64,000 bases of DNA from Vermamoeba vermiformis. Lineage: Eukaryota > Tubulinea > Echinamoebida. Under the pieces are notes generated by a model. The model did no database searches. It was not told the origin of the DNA and saw only the letters and a program-made list of their open reading frames with translations. Of this stretch, positions 8,986 through 23,902 are shown one piece after another. How positions within the stretch are numbered: the stretch's first letter is position 1; each line of letters starts with the position of its first letter. The stretch spans positions 1-64,000 of the forward strand of contig JBEWZL010000011.1 of assembly GCA_045837725.1 (NCBI GenBank), written 5' to 3'. Made by a program: the position numbers and the translations under genes.

Positions 8986-11900
8986 TTACACGTGCATGTA
9001 AGCCTCATTAACTTTTTGTTCCAAAATTTCTCGCATCTGCGCGTTGATCTGTCTATCGGGACTCATCATCTCAAGCACGGTCTTGTACTCGTCGTAGCTG
9101 AATAGCTTCGATATATCTCCTGCATTTTCAGTGATATGGGCAAGTACTTCCTATAAAACAAGCAATTTAGTCTCAGTTTATCAAAAGTAATTTTCAGATG
9201 CGCTGCGACCGCCGTTACAAAATTATTCAAAATAAAGTAATATCGATTCTAATACGCACCTCTTGTGATACATTAAGCAGTTCGTAGTATTTTCTCGCTT
9301 TTTCGAATGGCTCTTCATCCGTAGAGATGATTATATTCGTCAAGTTTTGTTGCAATGCGAAGACGTTTCTGCACATCTTACGCACTCCCCATTTGTTAAT
9401 AGACTATAGTAGTCATAATATATTAGTATACTATCAAAAATCTATCTTCAACAACGCAATAAAACTAAGTTTTTTTCCGGATGTACTCAGAGTAATTAAT
9501 TAAATGGTTGAATTCTACTATTTAAAATGCATAGATATATATAGCGTACCTTGATTTTAGTTAAGCTATTAATAAGCACTGCACCCATCAGATAGGACAA
9601 ACTAGCAAGCAAGAATCGGATCTTGCTCTGACTCAAATAGACAACGAGTACTTCTTGGCAAGCGACCAAATCATCGTTCAATGAAATAACGAAACCATCA
9701 GGCTCACGTGACTCGGAGTCGAATGAGTAAGAAGTCTAAAATAAGAAAGTTTTAGTTCGGATGTAGTTTGTACTGGATTCAGTTGCAAACTAAAATGAAG
9801 GTTTTTTGATTTAAATAGCATAATATTATTGATAATATACTTACTGATTTGATTTTATCCAAGAAATAATAGCAGCGCAATCTGAATTCTTCGCGCAAAG
9901 TCAACAAGCACTTATCAGCGAGCAATTTGAAGTTTTGAACGAGATTGAGCATGTTCTCCGTGATACGAGGCTGATCTGATAAGCGAGGAGACATTCTAGG
10001 AATAGAATTCTCAATTTCCTCCGCATCCAACGGGTTGTAACGGAAAAGTTGGAAGATGCGATCCGCGAACCAATTCTAGTAAATACTACGGTCAGTGAAC
10101 GTTCAAAATATGCAATACTACGTCAAAGTACGTACCAAGCTATTATGCATATTAGCAAGCAAGCCAATTCGAGAAACTTCCAAGATCCATTTACGGTTGA
10201 ATTGTAGCTGGTTCATCAAGTCCTTGGCATTAGTAGGCACGGTGAATATCTGATTGATAACTCCCATAACAATTTTCTGCTCGCTTTTGATGAATTCTCG
10301 CTCAAAGTCTCGTTGCTCTCGCGTAAAGTCATCCATGAACGTCTTTTCAACTTCAGCATTGATCATTTCAGTCAAAGAAGATGAATTGCCCTATTAATAT
10401 AACAGGTTAATATACAACTGATATATAATAATTATTAATCTTACCGAAAATCTATGCTCGCGAGGATAATTTTTCTTGCTGTTCGGATCCGAGTGCGTTG
10501 AACTTCCAGGTCCACTGACATTGTTGATATTAACATTATTGACGTTAACGCCTTCATATGACTCCTTTTCTTGCATAGAGAACTGCAATTGCTGAAGTTG
10601 TTGCAAGCGAGCTTCTTTTTGGATCCGACGCCACCACGGACCTTCTTGCAACCGTGTAAAGATCTCAGGGTTACTATAATCATTAATATTAGCATATACT
10701 ATGTAAGGCTGAGTCCTATAATTATATTATAGTACCTGATAACTTTGCCAATATCAGCATCTTGTACTAACGAGCTGTACTTCTCCTGGCATGCGTCCAA
10801 ATATTTGACCATAATGGCGCTTTCCATAATGGTGCTGAACTCATCGCGGTATTGCGGCATTGAAATCATATCTAAATACAACTCTTTGATGCAATGGAAG
10901 ATCTCGCGAGCGCTCTGTTAGAATGAGATTAAGCTCATCTCGCCGATCCGAAAAAACTTGCAAACAGCAAAACTCACGTTAAGAACTGGCCGTTGTTCAT
11001 CGTTAGCAGAGTCACGAATGATCTTGTCCTTCGATTTAAACGCTTCAGTGCCTTCAGTCGATATGACGGCACGCTTCTTGTAATCCAACTTAATGTGCTG
11101 CAAGAACGTTGTGCTAATGAATTCGTCGAGCCATTCGCGGAGACCCACAGTGCTAAAAAAAAAGAAGTTAGCTCGTTGGCAGGAACCAGAAGAAGGCTTC
11201 ACAAGAAAGGACAAAACAAAAAAATAAAAAGAAATACGCCCGCTGTGGGGCTCGAACCCACGACCACACGGTTAAGAGCCGTGCGCTCTACCGACTGAGC
11301 TAAGCGGGCTGGCGTTGATTTTGACCGCAACAAAATTTTCGCCGTGTCATTGAAGGCCGAACCCAGCAACACCAAAACTGCTGTGCTCGAAGATGTGCAC
11401 CAACAACAGTACTACAGCGACGGTTTCGCAATACTTACGTTGAGAATATCAGGTCAGCTACTTGCTCATGGAAGTTGGTGATAAGCGGATAGATCGGCGT
11501 CAGATTGTACGGGCTGGGAACTGCTCCAAAGAAAATGTCGCTGTCGTTGTAATTTGTCATGCCACTTTGTTCATAATGCTCGAAGTACGAGAAAGCAGCG
11601 GACTTGTAGAATGAGAACAGCTAAATAAAAAGACTCGATCAGTTTCAGTACACAAGCGAGATCCACAAAACCGCGAACAAAAATGTGAATACTGCAAGAA
11701 GCAATAGTACTCATTCTTGTTTTATGGCAACGAAATTTGAATTTGCACGAAAATGCTGAACTTTCGAGCGATATTTAATCTTGATCTGATAAATTTCCTT
11801 ATTGAATGTATGCTAGCGAACGTACCTTGGGACCATTCTTTGGGACTTCTGGACTGGTGGCATCATTGTTGCCAGAATCTTTCATCTGAATCGTTTTGCT

Positions 11901-14900
11901 ACTCGGTGCATCTCCAATGTACTTGCGGATCAAGATTTGAAGCTAGCAACAGGGTTAGTTCATATAGGTTTAACAACGCTACCAACAACAACTATATAAT
12001 AGAACAATCGAGAAGATTCTGATACTTCATGGATCGGACAGAAACTGAAATTAGGTATGACGTCACGCATTTTCTCGAAAGATTTGACAAGCGATAAGAA
12101 CTGTGTATTTTTGATACGTCATATTTAGCCGAAAAGAATGTTAATACGATTATAGAACACGTCATAATAGCCCGATATTAATTTAAGAGATCGGAGACAA
12201 CTCCGACCTAAAAATGAGTTTAGTGTTAAATTGAAATTAAGAAAAGGAGCGTGCTCTTAAATAATGCATGTTTGTGTAGGGAATTTACTAACCGCCATCA
12301 AAAAATAGGAAATGTAAACGAAATTCATGTAGATCAGGAGAAAGAATTATGTTTTGTGTTTGCGTCGCGTGGCGTTCACAATTAAATAGGGAGATAATAA
12401 AGCTCGTCTGTCATCTTCAAATTTACTACGATTTGATTACTTTTTCAAAAACCAGAGTAAAATTGCTCTCGAGCGTGCAGATCCGAGTGTTGTACTTTTG
12501 TTAAGTCACGATTGGGAAATTCGCATGTACTTTTACGAAAAGTTGCACGTGCAATACTTAAACAATAATGACGTGGGAATAAGGAGAATAGTTTTGCCCT
12601 GAATCCGCTCACGAACTTTTCTCCTATTCCCAACCGCTTAATTAACAATTTTATGCCCTAATGTTGTAAATTACTCTAAACGGTGATTCAACCGATGATA
12701 AATATAACCAAAAACACAATAAGAAATAACACAGTAAAAATTACTCAGGCGGCATTAAAAAAGTATCAAAGTAATAAATAGCCCGCTGAGCGGACGAATT
12801 TCTTTTTTGTCCTATATAAATGTGATTCCTCATATATATTGCATTTCTTGTTTGCTTAGGAAGCCAAGTAACAAAAATATTTGTACTCGATCCGGTAAAC
12901 CAAAAATTTTCTCGATAGCAAATATTTGAATGTACTAAATAAGTATATATACGTGGCTTACCTCTTTCAAAATCTCCTCCCAAACAGCTTGAATATTATA
13001 CGGAATTCTAAACGGTCCATTGCTGTTCATAATTAACTGCAACATGACTGGATTCGTTGTGGAACCCACTGAAATTCCACCTGGACCACCGCGAGGAGTC
13101 GGCGGCGTGGCTGAAGAATTTGCACGCTTCTTAGTCTGCTGTGCGGCTTGTTGTTGCGCAAGGATCTGTTGTTGCGCAATATATTCTTGGAGCTGATCTT
13201 GGAACTGTTCTTCGAGCCGTGCAGCCACGATGGGTTGTTTTTCAGTTTTGATCTCAAACAACGCACAGGCCTCGCGATGATTGTACAAGATCTGCTTGCA
13301 CTTGTTGAACAACACGCGCAGCAACTTGACGAAATGGTTCTCTTCGAATGATTTTGACGAGGCCGTAGTTGATTGAGTGTTATCGACTATGCCTGACACG
13401 AGCGTAGGTTTGTATTGCAATTTCTTGTTGGCAATCTCTTGTTCACTGAAAAAGACAAAATTGTCAGACCTTTCATACCCCATAATTCTCGAAGCGTTTT
13501 CAATGTACTATTAAGAAGTATATGCATGTGACTTACTATTCTTTCTTAGCCTCGGCAACAGTCTTCTGAATAATGATATTGAGCTCAGGTCTGACACCTT
13601 CAAGCAAAGTCTCGACTGAAAATTTGACGCGATCCAACACGAATAGTGATTCGATTAGCTGATCGACCATTTCAATGAATCCTTTGCTCGGACCATCAAT
13701 CCTTAACGAGCCTGCCTTGCCCGCGTCCGTGTTGGTACTAGAGGCCATTGTCTTCCTGTAAATAATCGTACCATTAGCACGTTGTACACCAAGCTTTGGT
13801 TGTAATCAAATGACGTACTTTAAAGCAGCTTTAGCGGCCATAGACTCATCTTCGTCCATTTCAACGTCATCTTCTTGTAAGTCCTTCATGTACAATAAAA
13901 TATGCAGCTCTTTCAAAATGATCTCGTGGAAAGTCTGGATGCGCACACGAGAAAGTCAGTTATAGGGCTCATAGTGCTAATTATCATGATGCCACATACC
14001 GTTCGTTTGTAAATAATGTCGTCTTTCAATTGAGATAATGCGCCAATGTCCTTCAAAATATCGAGGTGCAACAGTCGTTCGGCATCCACGAGCAGCTTCG
14101 CTGCTTTCAAATATTCCGCGTTTGAAATATAAATCTGATACTTCTCGGGCACTTCTTTAACTTCCTTACTATAATAGGATAAAGATTAGTATACTAACCA
14201 AAATATACCTCGACCGAATGGACGAGTCACAAACATTTGAAAATCATTTTGCCGAGACTCAACTCGTGTAATATAGATTATATACTAATGAATACGTACA
14301 TTATATCAAGTATTTGCAATGTGCAATCGTATTCTGTAATTTGATTGAACATGCCATTGAGACCCGCACTTCGAATGTTGAACGCATTGCCAACTTTAGA
14401 GAAATTATCGTTCAATGTGTCTACTGTATGCTTCGACTCGTTGACGTTGCTTAGAATATTTGTATATGTTCGAATGGCTCTATTGAAGCCTTCATAGAAT
14501 TCTATATGACCAACAATTAGCACGTGTACACGGATCTAAATTCCATTTAAAATCAATCTAACACGTACCATTAACCAATACGTCCATTGACTCGTTCATT
14601 TCTTTGCATCGTTTATCAATTTCTCGCTGCTTGTCGCCAGCCTTTTCAGATTTCATCATTTCAATTACGATCTCGAGCGGATTGAAGTTCTCTGCCATTC
14701 TATAGAACGAAGGTATTTTATCTAATTTTTCTTGAATTCTTTTGACCTCTCTTTTGAACTCAGGACTGACAGAATCTATTTCAAAAATTTAACCGTTAAT
14801 ATTAAATTGACAAAACTGTCTTCGTGCAAACAGCTTTTAAATGGTACATATATTATCTAATACATAAATATGATATAATTTTATAATTAGCCTAAAGCCA

Positions 14901-15109
14901 ACCGGCGAAGATACCGAAATTTTTTTTTTAAAATTATTATTCAGCATATTTTAACCTAAAAATGCTTCATTTCGTCCTATATCGACCTATGTATATTCAC
15001 CTTTAGTTTTGCTCGGCCTTTCTGATTTTTCTGAACGCTCTAGCTTGTCATCTGAATCTGACAAACGACGATCCTTCTTCTTCGGCTTAACGCCCCGTGG
15101 AGAATCCAT
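8986..15109 (-). CDS. SEC8: Exocyst complex subunit Sec8 (EXOC4)
   Basis: Long minus-strand gene from ATG 15109 to TAA 8988-8986, with more than a dozen exons and roughly 1,000 aa. The N-terminus is basic and Ser-rich. Next comes the Sec8 N-terminal helical region: FYEGFNRAIRTYTNIL (about 14500) and the conserved YLKAAKLLVDAERLL stretch with DIGALSQLKDDI (about 14100-14020). Middle exons (13480-12962) have Gln-rich and Pro/Gly linkers. C-terminal exons are helical, as expected for a CATCHR-fold subunit. The exocyst tethers secretory vesicles to the plasma membrane before fusion. Two introns stand out: 11153-11438 holds a tRNA gene, and 11943-12961 is 1,019 nt where most introns are about 50 nt. 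The start is the first in-frame ATG of the exon ending KTK. Confidence 0.85.
11238..11309 (-). tRNA. tRNA-Lys (anticodon CTT)
   Basis: The minus strand reads GCCCGCT at the 5' end and AGCGGGC at the 3' end, a perfect 7-bp acceptor stem. The A box region is TAGCTCAGTCGGTAGAGC and the B box region is GGTTCGAGCC. The anticodon loop CTCTTAA carries CTT, decoding AAG. It is 72 nt with no intron and no encoded CCA. It lies wholly within a Sec8 intron on the same strand as Sec8. Confidence 0.95.
11943..12961 (-). other. Unusually long Sec8 intron with a hairpin
   Basis: This 1,019-nt intron joins LKE to LQILIRKY in frame. No convincing coding exon or tRNA was seen inside. It holds a 14-bp stem with a one-base bulge (12574-12588 paired with 12619-12632, loop about 30 nt) and a perfect 12-bp palindrome TTGCACGTGCAA at 12543-12554. 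A small RNA gene or a remnant insertion would explain the length, but neither is shown. Confidence 0.55.
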
Positions 15110-16429
15110 TTCGTTATTATAATACTATATAGCTATATTTACAAATAAATAATAAGGTATGGTCCACAGAACAAAAGAGCGAGACGAAAGAAAACAAAAT
15201 TGCTAGCAATCATTAACACGTCCAATCGGCCGTTCAATCAATACCACAATCCTACATCTTCTGAGGAATCGCATTTAGTAGATAAAGCGAAATTAAATGT
15301 GCCTACCGAATAAACTATTAACACCCTGATAGCAGCCAGCTAGCTTTGCGATTATTCGTATTCACGAACGTCCGACGTTCGATGGATTTAAAATCCTTCT
15401 TTTTTAAAATCGCAGTATACGTTGATGAAGATATTTTCGCTCAATAAATTGAAGCAATTGTACTTAGATCCCAACTGATTCTATTCACGACAGACGCTAC
15501 CTAAAGCCATACCAATGTAATTGCCGCGTCTCATGCATGACCTTGCTCGGCACTTTCAGAGTGCCTTGACATAGGAGTACGAGCGATCGTTCGCTCCTGA
15601 ATCCCGAGATCCACGAGAAATCTATGCAGGCAACCTGCGGGAGAACATGTCATGAAAAGTATCTCCATCGATCATTAAATGAATCGGCAAAGGTATATAG
15701 AACTGAATGGACCTTTAGCAATATACTGCGTGCCTATGACTTACTTGCGATCGTCGGTTTGGCTCCACCGAAATACGCAGAACGCTCATTGTCTTGCACG
15801 CTGTATCAAGACGGCAAGTAGTATAGAAGGGTTATTAAGCGGTACCCCATAGTGATTGAGCATCGGTGAGAACACGTGCGGATCCAGCAGGTGTACAACG
15901 GTTTTGAAAGTTTTTCATTGTCCTTAGAATTGCCGTAAGAAATTGAATCAGCAATTGCTGGGCTTACCGTAGAGAACTCGAGAAAGTTGTTGGTGTTAAA
16001 TTCATGGTTCTCCCTTACTCGAGATACAGACCAATCTTGAATTGCAGTACGGAAATTACGTAAATTTTCGATTAATTGGGGAAACGGTCGTTTTTAACAT
16101 ACAGTGACACCACCATCTCTGAAAAAAGATTGTCACGATATGGAAATTTCATGACACAACTTCCCCGATTTTTTTCCTCCCTGGGTTTCTTGGGAGGCAA
16201 AGATCACAAAACTTAATGAAATTTACTTGACTCAATTTTGAAGGCACCCAAAAACAGAACGCAGCGAACACAAACGCGGACAAAAAAAATAATCTTGCTG
16301 AAAAACGAATCATTTTGTTTACATTTGTAACAGTGCGCAACGACACGACTCGCAAAAGCGCAGTATATTTTTTTTCAAGTAGCAAAGCCACATCTCGGTC
16401 AATTAACCAAGAAATACTTAACCGAAGCA
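15110..16429. other. Intergenic region between divergent Sec8 and CaM-kinase genes
   Basis: About 1.3 kb between two divergent starts, so it should hold both promoters. Small open frames (for example 15624-15821) lack codon or domain support. A palindromic patch GAGCGATCGTTCGCTC lies near 15580. Nothing else was recognised. Confidence 0.5.
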
Positions 16430-18180
<1,751 letters not shown>

Positions 18181-18829
18181 TGCCACTGTAAATAGCCCGT
18201 TTAACGCTCTATTTTCACCAGAAAATTGAAGAAGAGCGATATCAAAGCCGAGAGAACATTATGTAAAAACTCTTGGATTTGGATGCCTTCCAAGAAACCC
18301 ACTCCCAACCCTTTCCTATACTACCGCCGCAATGAGCTATATGCGCGATGTTGATTAATTTAGCATCGTTTTGTAGCTCAAAGCAAGCTTTGTAAATGGA
18401 ATTTTGTCGTTCTCGTCCTTTGCGACGAGCTCACTTGCCCGAACTTTTAATTATTTGTAAATAAACTCCACCCTCGCTTTAAGATGCAATTAGTATACGC
18501 TTGCCTTCCTCTAAGAGTATTTATGATCAAAGGCGAAATTGCCTTACTAGGATCATACCAGATCGCGTGACTTTGGCGGGATCTGCGTCGATTACCTGCC
18601 GTAGCAAAAACGATTCGGTAGAGTCTTTGATCCCGATGAAGATCTTGTACAGGATCACAATGATGCGGGATTGCCGTTAATGAAATTTTGTGCGATAAAT
18701 CGATAATTTAGATCCAAATTTCTCAGTTGGATAAATTATTTACAGATTGGAACTGGTTGGAAAATTAGCTCATTTGAATCATGTATTGACTTTACTACTT
18801 TAAACAAGTCTTAATTTGAAGGAGGAAAA
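18181..18829. other. Downstream region of the kinase gene
   Basis: Contains the kinase 3' UTR, with AATAAA-like signals near 18460. No gene, tRNA or clear repeat was recognised in the remainder. Confidence 0.5.
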
Positions 18830-19114
18830 TCAAAGTCGTTTTACTTGAACTACAAGTTTTTTAACTTTACAAAGCAGCAGACCGCCAATCGCAGCAACGC
18901 TGGCAGCGAGAGTGATGGCGTCAGAAATCTGGCAGTAACAAGATAGCACGAGGACTGACAACCAATCTCGCAGGTGGCATTGAACTGCGTCTCTTTGATC
19001 AATCACGAATGGCCCTGCATCGCTCACCACTTTCAATGTAGTCAATGACTGCGCAGGCACGAGAATGAGGATCACACCACCAACAACGCGAGTGAAGTCT
19101 TTGGTTGGGATCAT
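18830..19114 (-). CDS. Small hypothetical membrane protein
   Basis: Single open frame of 94 aa from ATG 19114 to the stop near 18832. Two hydrophobic stretches are visible: VVGGVILILVPA near residue 10, and ITLAASVAAIGGLLL near residue 67, followed by a basic tail KVKKLVVQVKRL. The charge pattern fits a small membrane protein with a cytosolic C-terminus. No family is recognised. It sits tail-to-tail with the CaM-kinase gene, and its upstream side faces the end of the tubulin-like gene. It could also be a spliced gene with a different C-terminus, because other frames stay open here. Confidence 0.35.
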   Translation of the reverse strand: MIPTKDFTRVVGGVILILVPAQSLTTLKVVSDAGPFVIDQRDAVQCHLRDWLSVLVLSCYCQISDAITLAASVAAIGGLLLCKVKKLVVQVKRL

Positions 19115-19335
19115 CTACGAGTAAGTGTTAGAAAGTGATACGATGACTAAAAATAAACGACGTGTTAAGGCTGTCAGCACTGCCTTTTTTTGATGGTCAT
19201 TTTCCGCCATGTAAATTTGCATTCTATCATGTGTACGTACCTCTTGTAGTTGTGACTTTGACGGTGAAATCAGATGTCAGGCCACTCGGGCAAAATGACG
19301 GTGTACATCCGGGGAAGATCCGTGTCCATTTTCTC

Positions 19336-20833
19336 TTATACGACTTCATCCTCGGGGTTATATGCTAGATTAGTCTTAATATCTACATCTTGATAGCGCT
19401 GATAATCGGCGATTAATGTTTCTAAGTTGTCAAACGCTTCTTTAAACTCCATGTGATCCATTCCTTCGCCGGTGTACCACATTAAAAAAGCTCTTCGTTT
19501 GTACATTGCGTTAAATCGCTGCGAAGTGAACTTTAAATTATCAATTATAGCACTAGTATTGATTAGAGCTGTTCCAGACATGTTGAGATTGATCGGCGGT
19601 CTCGAACATAACGACGTTTTGAGGTTATCAGGGATCCACTCTAAAAACGATGCTGAATGCTTGCTTTGCATTTGTGCAATCTGATCGTCTATTTCTCCGC
19701 TCGGAATATCTCCGCGGAAGATACAACTCGCTGCCAAGTGCTTGCCTGATCCATTTTTTGGCAGATTCTCGTGTAGCAGTAAGTTCTCAGGTCTAAACAA
19801 TTGCGTAGTAATTTCCTTAAATGTCGTAATATCGGGCTTATTCTCTAGAATGTTGGCTGAGAGTGGAGATCTGGCAGGCACGTAAAAGTGAACGCGAGGA
19901 AATGGCGCCAGATTAAACGACAACTTGCGTAAATCTGATCGAGATTGAGTTCTAAATCGCATGCCACTAGTCACATCGCTTATAATATTCGCAAATAGCG
20001 TGTTCACGTGGTGAGTCATCGGATCCACTACGTTGTATTTCCAGGCAGTTGAATAAGCTGCATCATCGTCTAAATAGACCACTGAGTCTGCATGTTCGAT
20101 CAAATAGTGCATAGTTAACACTTGATTATAAGGTGCCACGACTGCCTCTCCACCACGATTAGATCCGGTTGCCGAGTAAGTCCAAAGCATTCGATCTGGA
20201 TAATCTTCGCGTAGTTTCATTAAGATTAATGAACCTAGGCCTGCTCCAGTTCCTCCAGCAATGCCATGTACGAGTTGAAATCCATGAAGACAATCTGATC
20301 GTTCAACTTCGGCTCGGATTCGGTCCATGAGCAAATCCTCTGCCAATTCTGCGCCTTCTGTGTAGTGTCCTTTGCCCCAATTATTGTGAGCACCGTCAGT
20401 GCCTTTAATATAGTTATCTTCGCGATAGTAATGCTGTCTGTTCGCCTTGATGGAATCGAGTTCCGTTGGCTCTATAAACAAAAAGTCAAATCTGTGACAC
20501 GCAAAAATTACCAGCGAGATTTGATAATTTTTTATAAATTACGTTGCGTTATAGAAATTATGCAATACTATTTTAACGTCTTCCGTTAGATCAGGGTTTT
20601 TAAACTGAAATAACTTTTAACTTACCTAAATCCACGAGTAATGCACGAGGCACGTATTTATTTTCTTGTTCTTCGTGGAAAAATACACCAATATTTTCAT
20701 TTAACGAGGCTGGAGCGTCGTCTTTAAGGACACCATTGGCATCTAAACAATGCTCGTTCTGCAATAGAGCCCAAAATTTGTCTCCAATACGATTTCCTGT
20801 TTGACCAAATTGCAAGTGAATTATATCGCCCAT
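19336..20833 (-). CDS. Divergent beta-tubulin-like protein
   Basis: Two exons: 20833-20626 and 20471-19336, about 450 aa, full tubulin length. The N-terminus MGDIIHLQFGQTGNRIG matches the beta-tubulin start, but the autoregulatory MREI is MGDI. The GTP-binding signature is AGGTGAG (in HGIAGGTGAGLGS), which still satisfies the tubulin pattern. NNWGKGHYTEGAEL, REDYPDR, FLEWIPDN and WYTGEGMDHMEF follow in the right order. Unlike ordinary beta-tubulins, many conserved surface residues differ (VVAPYN for VVEPYN, SATGSNRGG in place of the usual VVPSPKVSD). The C-terminus ends NPEDEVV with no long acidic tail, so it lacks the usual site for polyglutamylation and motor binding. It is probably a specialised paralog. 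Cryptic or unusual tubulin classes are possible, but it is closest to beta. Confidence 0.85.
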
Positions 20834-21250
20834 AGTGAAGATGACAGGACCAAAGACTCCAAGATGTGACCAGCTGTATTAATTCTCTTCAAGAAAACTC
20901 AGGAGTGGAGTTATAGCATCACCCTTTATACAAATAGAATAAATATGTTCTTTGTGTTCGTGTATTGTTCTCGAGATCAATTTTTTGTTGATTTTAATTT
21001 CTGGCGCCATCTAGTTCTTAATTGATTCATGAAAACTACGTCTGGTCGCAGTCATCTGTTTTACGTATCGTACAACCTTATTAGAACCGTCGTCTAACAC
21101 GCTTGTGTTATCCGCACCCGAGCTGTTCTCGAAGGTTTGAGCGGGAATTGTTTTGTTATTTTTGTTCAGTCAAAAGGCAGCGCACAACAGCTGCTTGTAT
21201 TATTTTAAAATATAACCTATTGTATTATATAATAAGTATCCCTTGCTCGC
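20834..21250. other. Intergenic region between divergent tubulin-like and SAM/zinc-finger genes
   Basis: About 420 bp between two divergent starts. It is AT-rich toward the right and should hold both promoters. No distinct motif was recognised. Confidence 0.5.
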
Positions 21251-23902
21251 ATGAGTGCGAATAAGGTTATAAAAGATGGTATGTTTCGAAAGCAAAAGAC
21301 CCGAAGACATCTGATCAAATCATAATTCAACAATGGTCAATTATTAGTATTTTTGATAATATATGCAATATATAATACCCGAAAAATATTCTAATAATTA
21401 TTGGTATTTTCTAGAAATCGAACATTGGTCGATCGAAGATGTCGGCCTTTGGATTTCAGAAGTATGCAAGAGAAATCAAGTTGCAGACTATAGGCATGCA
21501 TTTATATCAAAAGGTGTTAATGGAGAGATGCTATTGAAGTTAACAGCAAAAGAGCTTGAGGAATTTTTGGAGATCAGAGCCCTGGCAGACGTAAAAGCCC
21601 TGGAAAATAATATCAACGCGTTAAGGACTGCAGGTACGTTATAATTAATATGGACAATATAGGCAAACAATTATTAATATTATTTGAATATTTTTTGGCA
21701 AATTAGTGAAATAGTTGTGAATGCGTTACTTTTCGCCAAATAGTCTTAAAATATTATTCTTATTAAATATCGCGATCAATACACGTTTTTGCACGATAAA
21801 TAATTCATATTATGCAAATTTTGCCTGGTTAAAGCCTATTTGTTGGCACATCCGAATTTTTCGTCATTTTAATAACTTGCTCCTTTGCAGTTCAATTAAG
21901 CGAACATCAACTTGGACGCAGTGACCATAATATGCACAATCATATGCAAGACAATTCACAGCTCAGCATGTCGGGTCATCCGCATCAGTACTCTTCGCAT
22001 CTAGATGCGAGCGGATCTGGTGCCGAGCATTTGCAACAGCATCAGTCAGGACACGAGCACCATGTACATAACGACAATAGCGATCATGAGTCGAAGAGCG
22101 AACAATACGGCGAGTTTAAGGTACGTCAATTTATTGGCTGCAAACTCGTGCCACGCGCAACTTTTTTCTCGGGTATTAAGCATGCCCTATTCAAAATTAA
22201 TATAATATACGTTTGCACGATTATGAGGGACATATTATTAATTCTTGTGATGTTAATAGGAAGAAGATTTTGTTTGTCGCTGGGACAACTGTATAAATCA
22301 ATCAAATTTTACGGTGAAGTTTGGAACAGCTCAAGAATTGGCGCTACACGTCGCTGAACATGTATTATCAAACCCTATTCAACAGGTATATAATCGTAAT
22401 ATTAGATGATTATACAGGAGTTGTTAAGTGTTGAGCGGATCCACTAACATTGGTATCTTTTTATTAGTTAAATCAAACGTGCTTGGCTTGCGGACGAAGT
22501 TTTATTGGCATGACCGACGAGCAGATCACGGCTCACTTTAAGACACCTTCACATTCATTTGTGGTACGTAGAAATCGGAGCGAGATCTGGTACACTTTGC
22601 AACGTTAAATTTTCTTAGCTCTAACACGCATAATATTGGTTTATTTTACTAATTTGTATTATTGAATAGCCACATATAGCCCAATCTTTCAATTTGGGTC
22701 CACCACAAGTGCAAATGCCGAACAAACCGATTGGCATGATGTTACCGCCAATGCCCGTACAAATGCACGAGCAACATGGTCACGGCATGGAACAAACGTA
22801 CGTAATTAATTATATTATAAGAACAAATCCTATTGTACTGGTCGTTAGAATAATAATTCTGACCGTTGATTTTTCAGCCAATGGAACCAATTTATGCAAA
22901 ATGAGTCCGACATGCAAGGCCACGAAGTTGGTCCTAAGAGGCGAGGTAAGCGTTAATATACTATAATCAACGAGAATATAAGACTAATATTGATGTACGT
23001 GTTAGTTCGAAGTAAGAAGCGAAAAGCGGAAGAAATGGAGCCAGCGAGCATGGAGGACTCGATGGACGATTTAAGGCGATACATTTGCGACATTACTGGC
23101 TGCGGCAAGACATTTAAGCGCAGCGGACATTTGAAGCGACACAAATTAGTGCACGCGCCTGCTACTGAACGCGAACGATATCCGTGCACTATGGCCTCGT
23201 GCTCGAAGACTTATTCAACGAAATACGATTTGGCTGCTCATGTCCGACAGGTACGTGCCACTTTCTATATTAGGAAATGAATCGTTGCAAAAATTTATTC
23301 GCGTAAAGTTGAATGGTCACGCGTGCTCGTATTATTTTTTAGTATGATGAAATCAATTAAAATTCACTGCTATTGGAGCTGATCTGAGTGCGCTTTGATG
23401 CATAACCGCAGTGTCTGACTTAAAATAATACGAGCCTGATTAATATAAATTTTAATTGGTTTTATTAAGTTTGACATTAAATCTCATATGCTTTTGTTGG
23501 TAGGTTCATGAAGGAGCACCGCAATTCAAATGTAGTTACCGAGGTTGCTGTCGTCGATTTGTGCGCAAAGAATCGTTAGAAAAACATTTGCAAACATTCG
23601 ATCACAGCAAAGCTTCGCTGAAACTGGACGGCAACACTGATGAAGCTGAAGATGATATTGCCGATGGATCTTTATCATTGGCCTCGATGAGTGGTCAGCA
23701 ACATCAAGAACAACAGCAACATAATAATTATATGGGCAATAATGTGCCTATGATGAATCAGCACGTGAATTTGGGCATGCCAGATCAACAAGCTGAAAAT
23801 CTGATGTACTTGCAGAACAACGCGCTAAAAGACGATAACAATAATAACCTCCGCACTGGCAATACGCCACATATTAAGACGGAGATGGCAGAGCACCTGT
23901 AG
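21251..23902 (+). CDS. SAM-domain C2H2 zinc-finger protein, probable transcription factor
   Basis: Nine exons (21251-21278, 21415-21633, 21891-22120, 22260-22385, 22468-22563, 22670-22797, about 22877-22945, 23006-23250, 23504-23902), about 510 aa. All junctions keep frame. A SAM domain comes first (IEHWSIEDVGLWISEV to LADVKALENNINAL, residues about 10-80), then a His/Gln-rich linker. Two atypical Cys/His fingers follow (CRWDNC with HVAEH; CLACGR with HFKTPSH). After a basic patch (SKKRKAEE) come three GLI/TFIIIA-like fingers: CDITGCGKTFKRSGHLKRHKLVH, CTMASCSKTYSTKYDLAAHVRQVH and CSYRGCCRRFVRKESLEKH. The tail is Gln/Asn-rich. SAM domains mediate oligomerisation; fingers of this kind bind DNA. 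A nuclear transcription-factor role is inferred from domains. Confidence 0.85.

Noticed and set aside
15624-15821. 65-residue open frame upstream of the CaM-kinase
   Set aside because: No recognisable motif, splice context or codon pattern; likely chance in promoter sequence.
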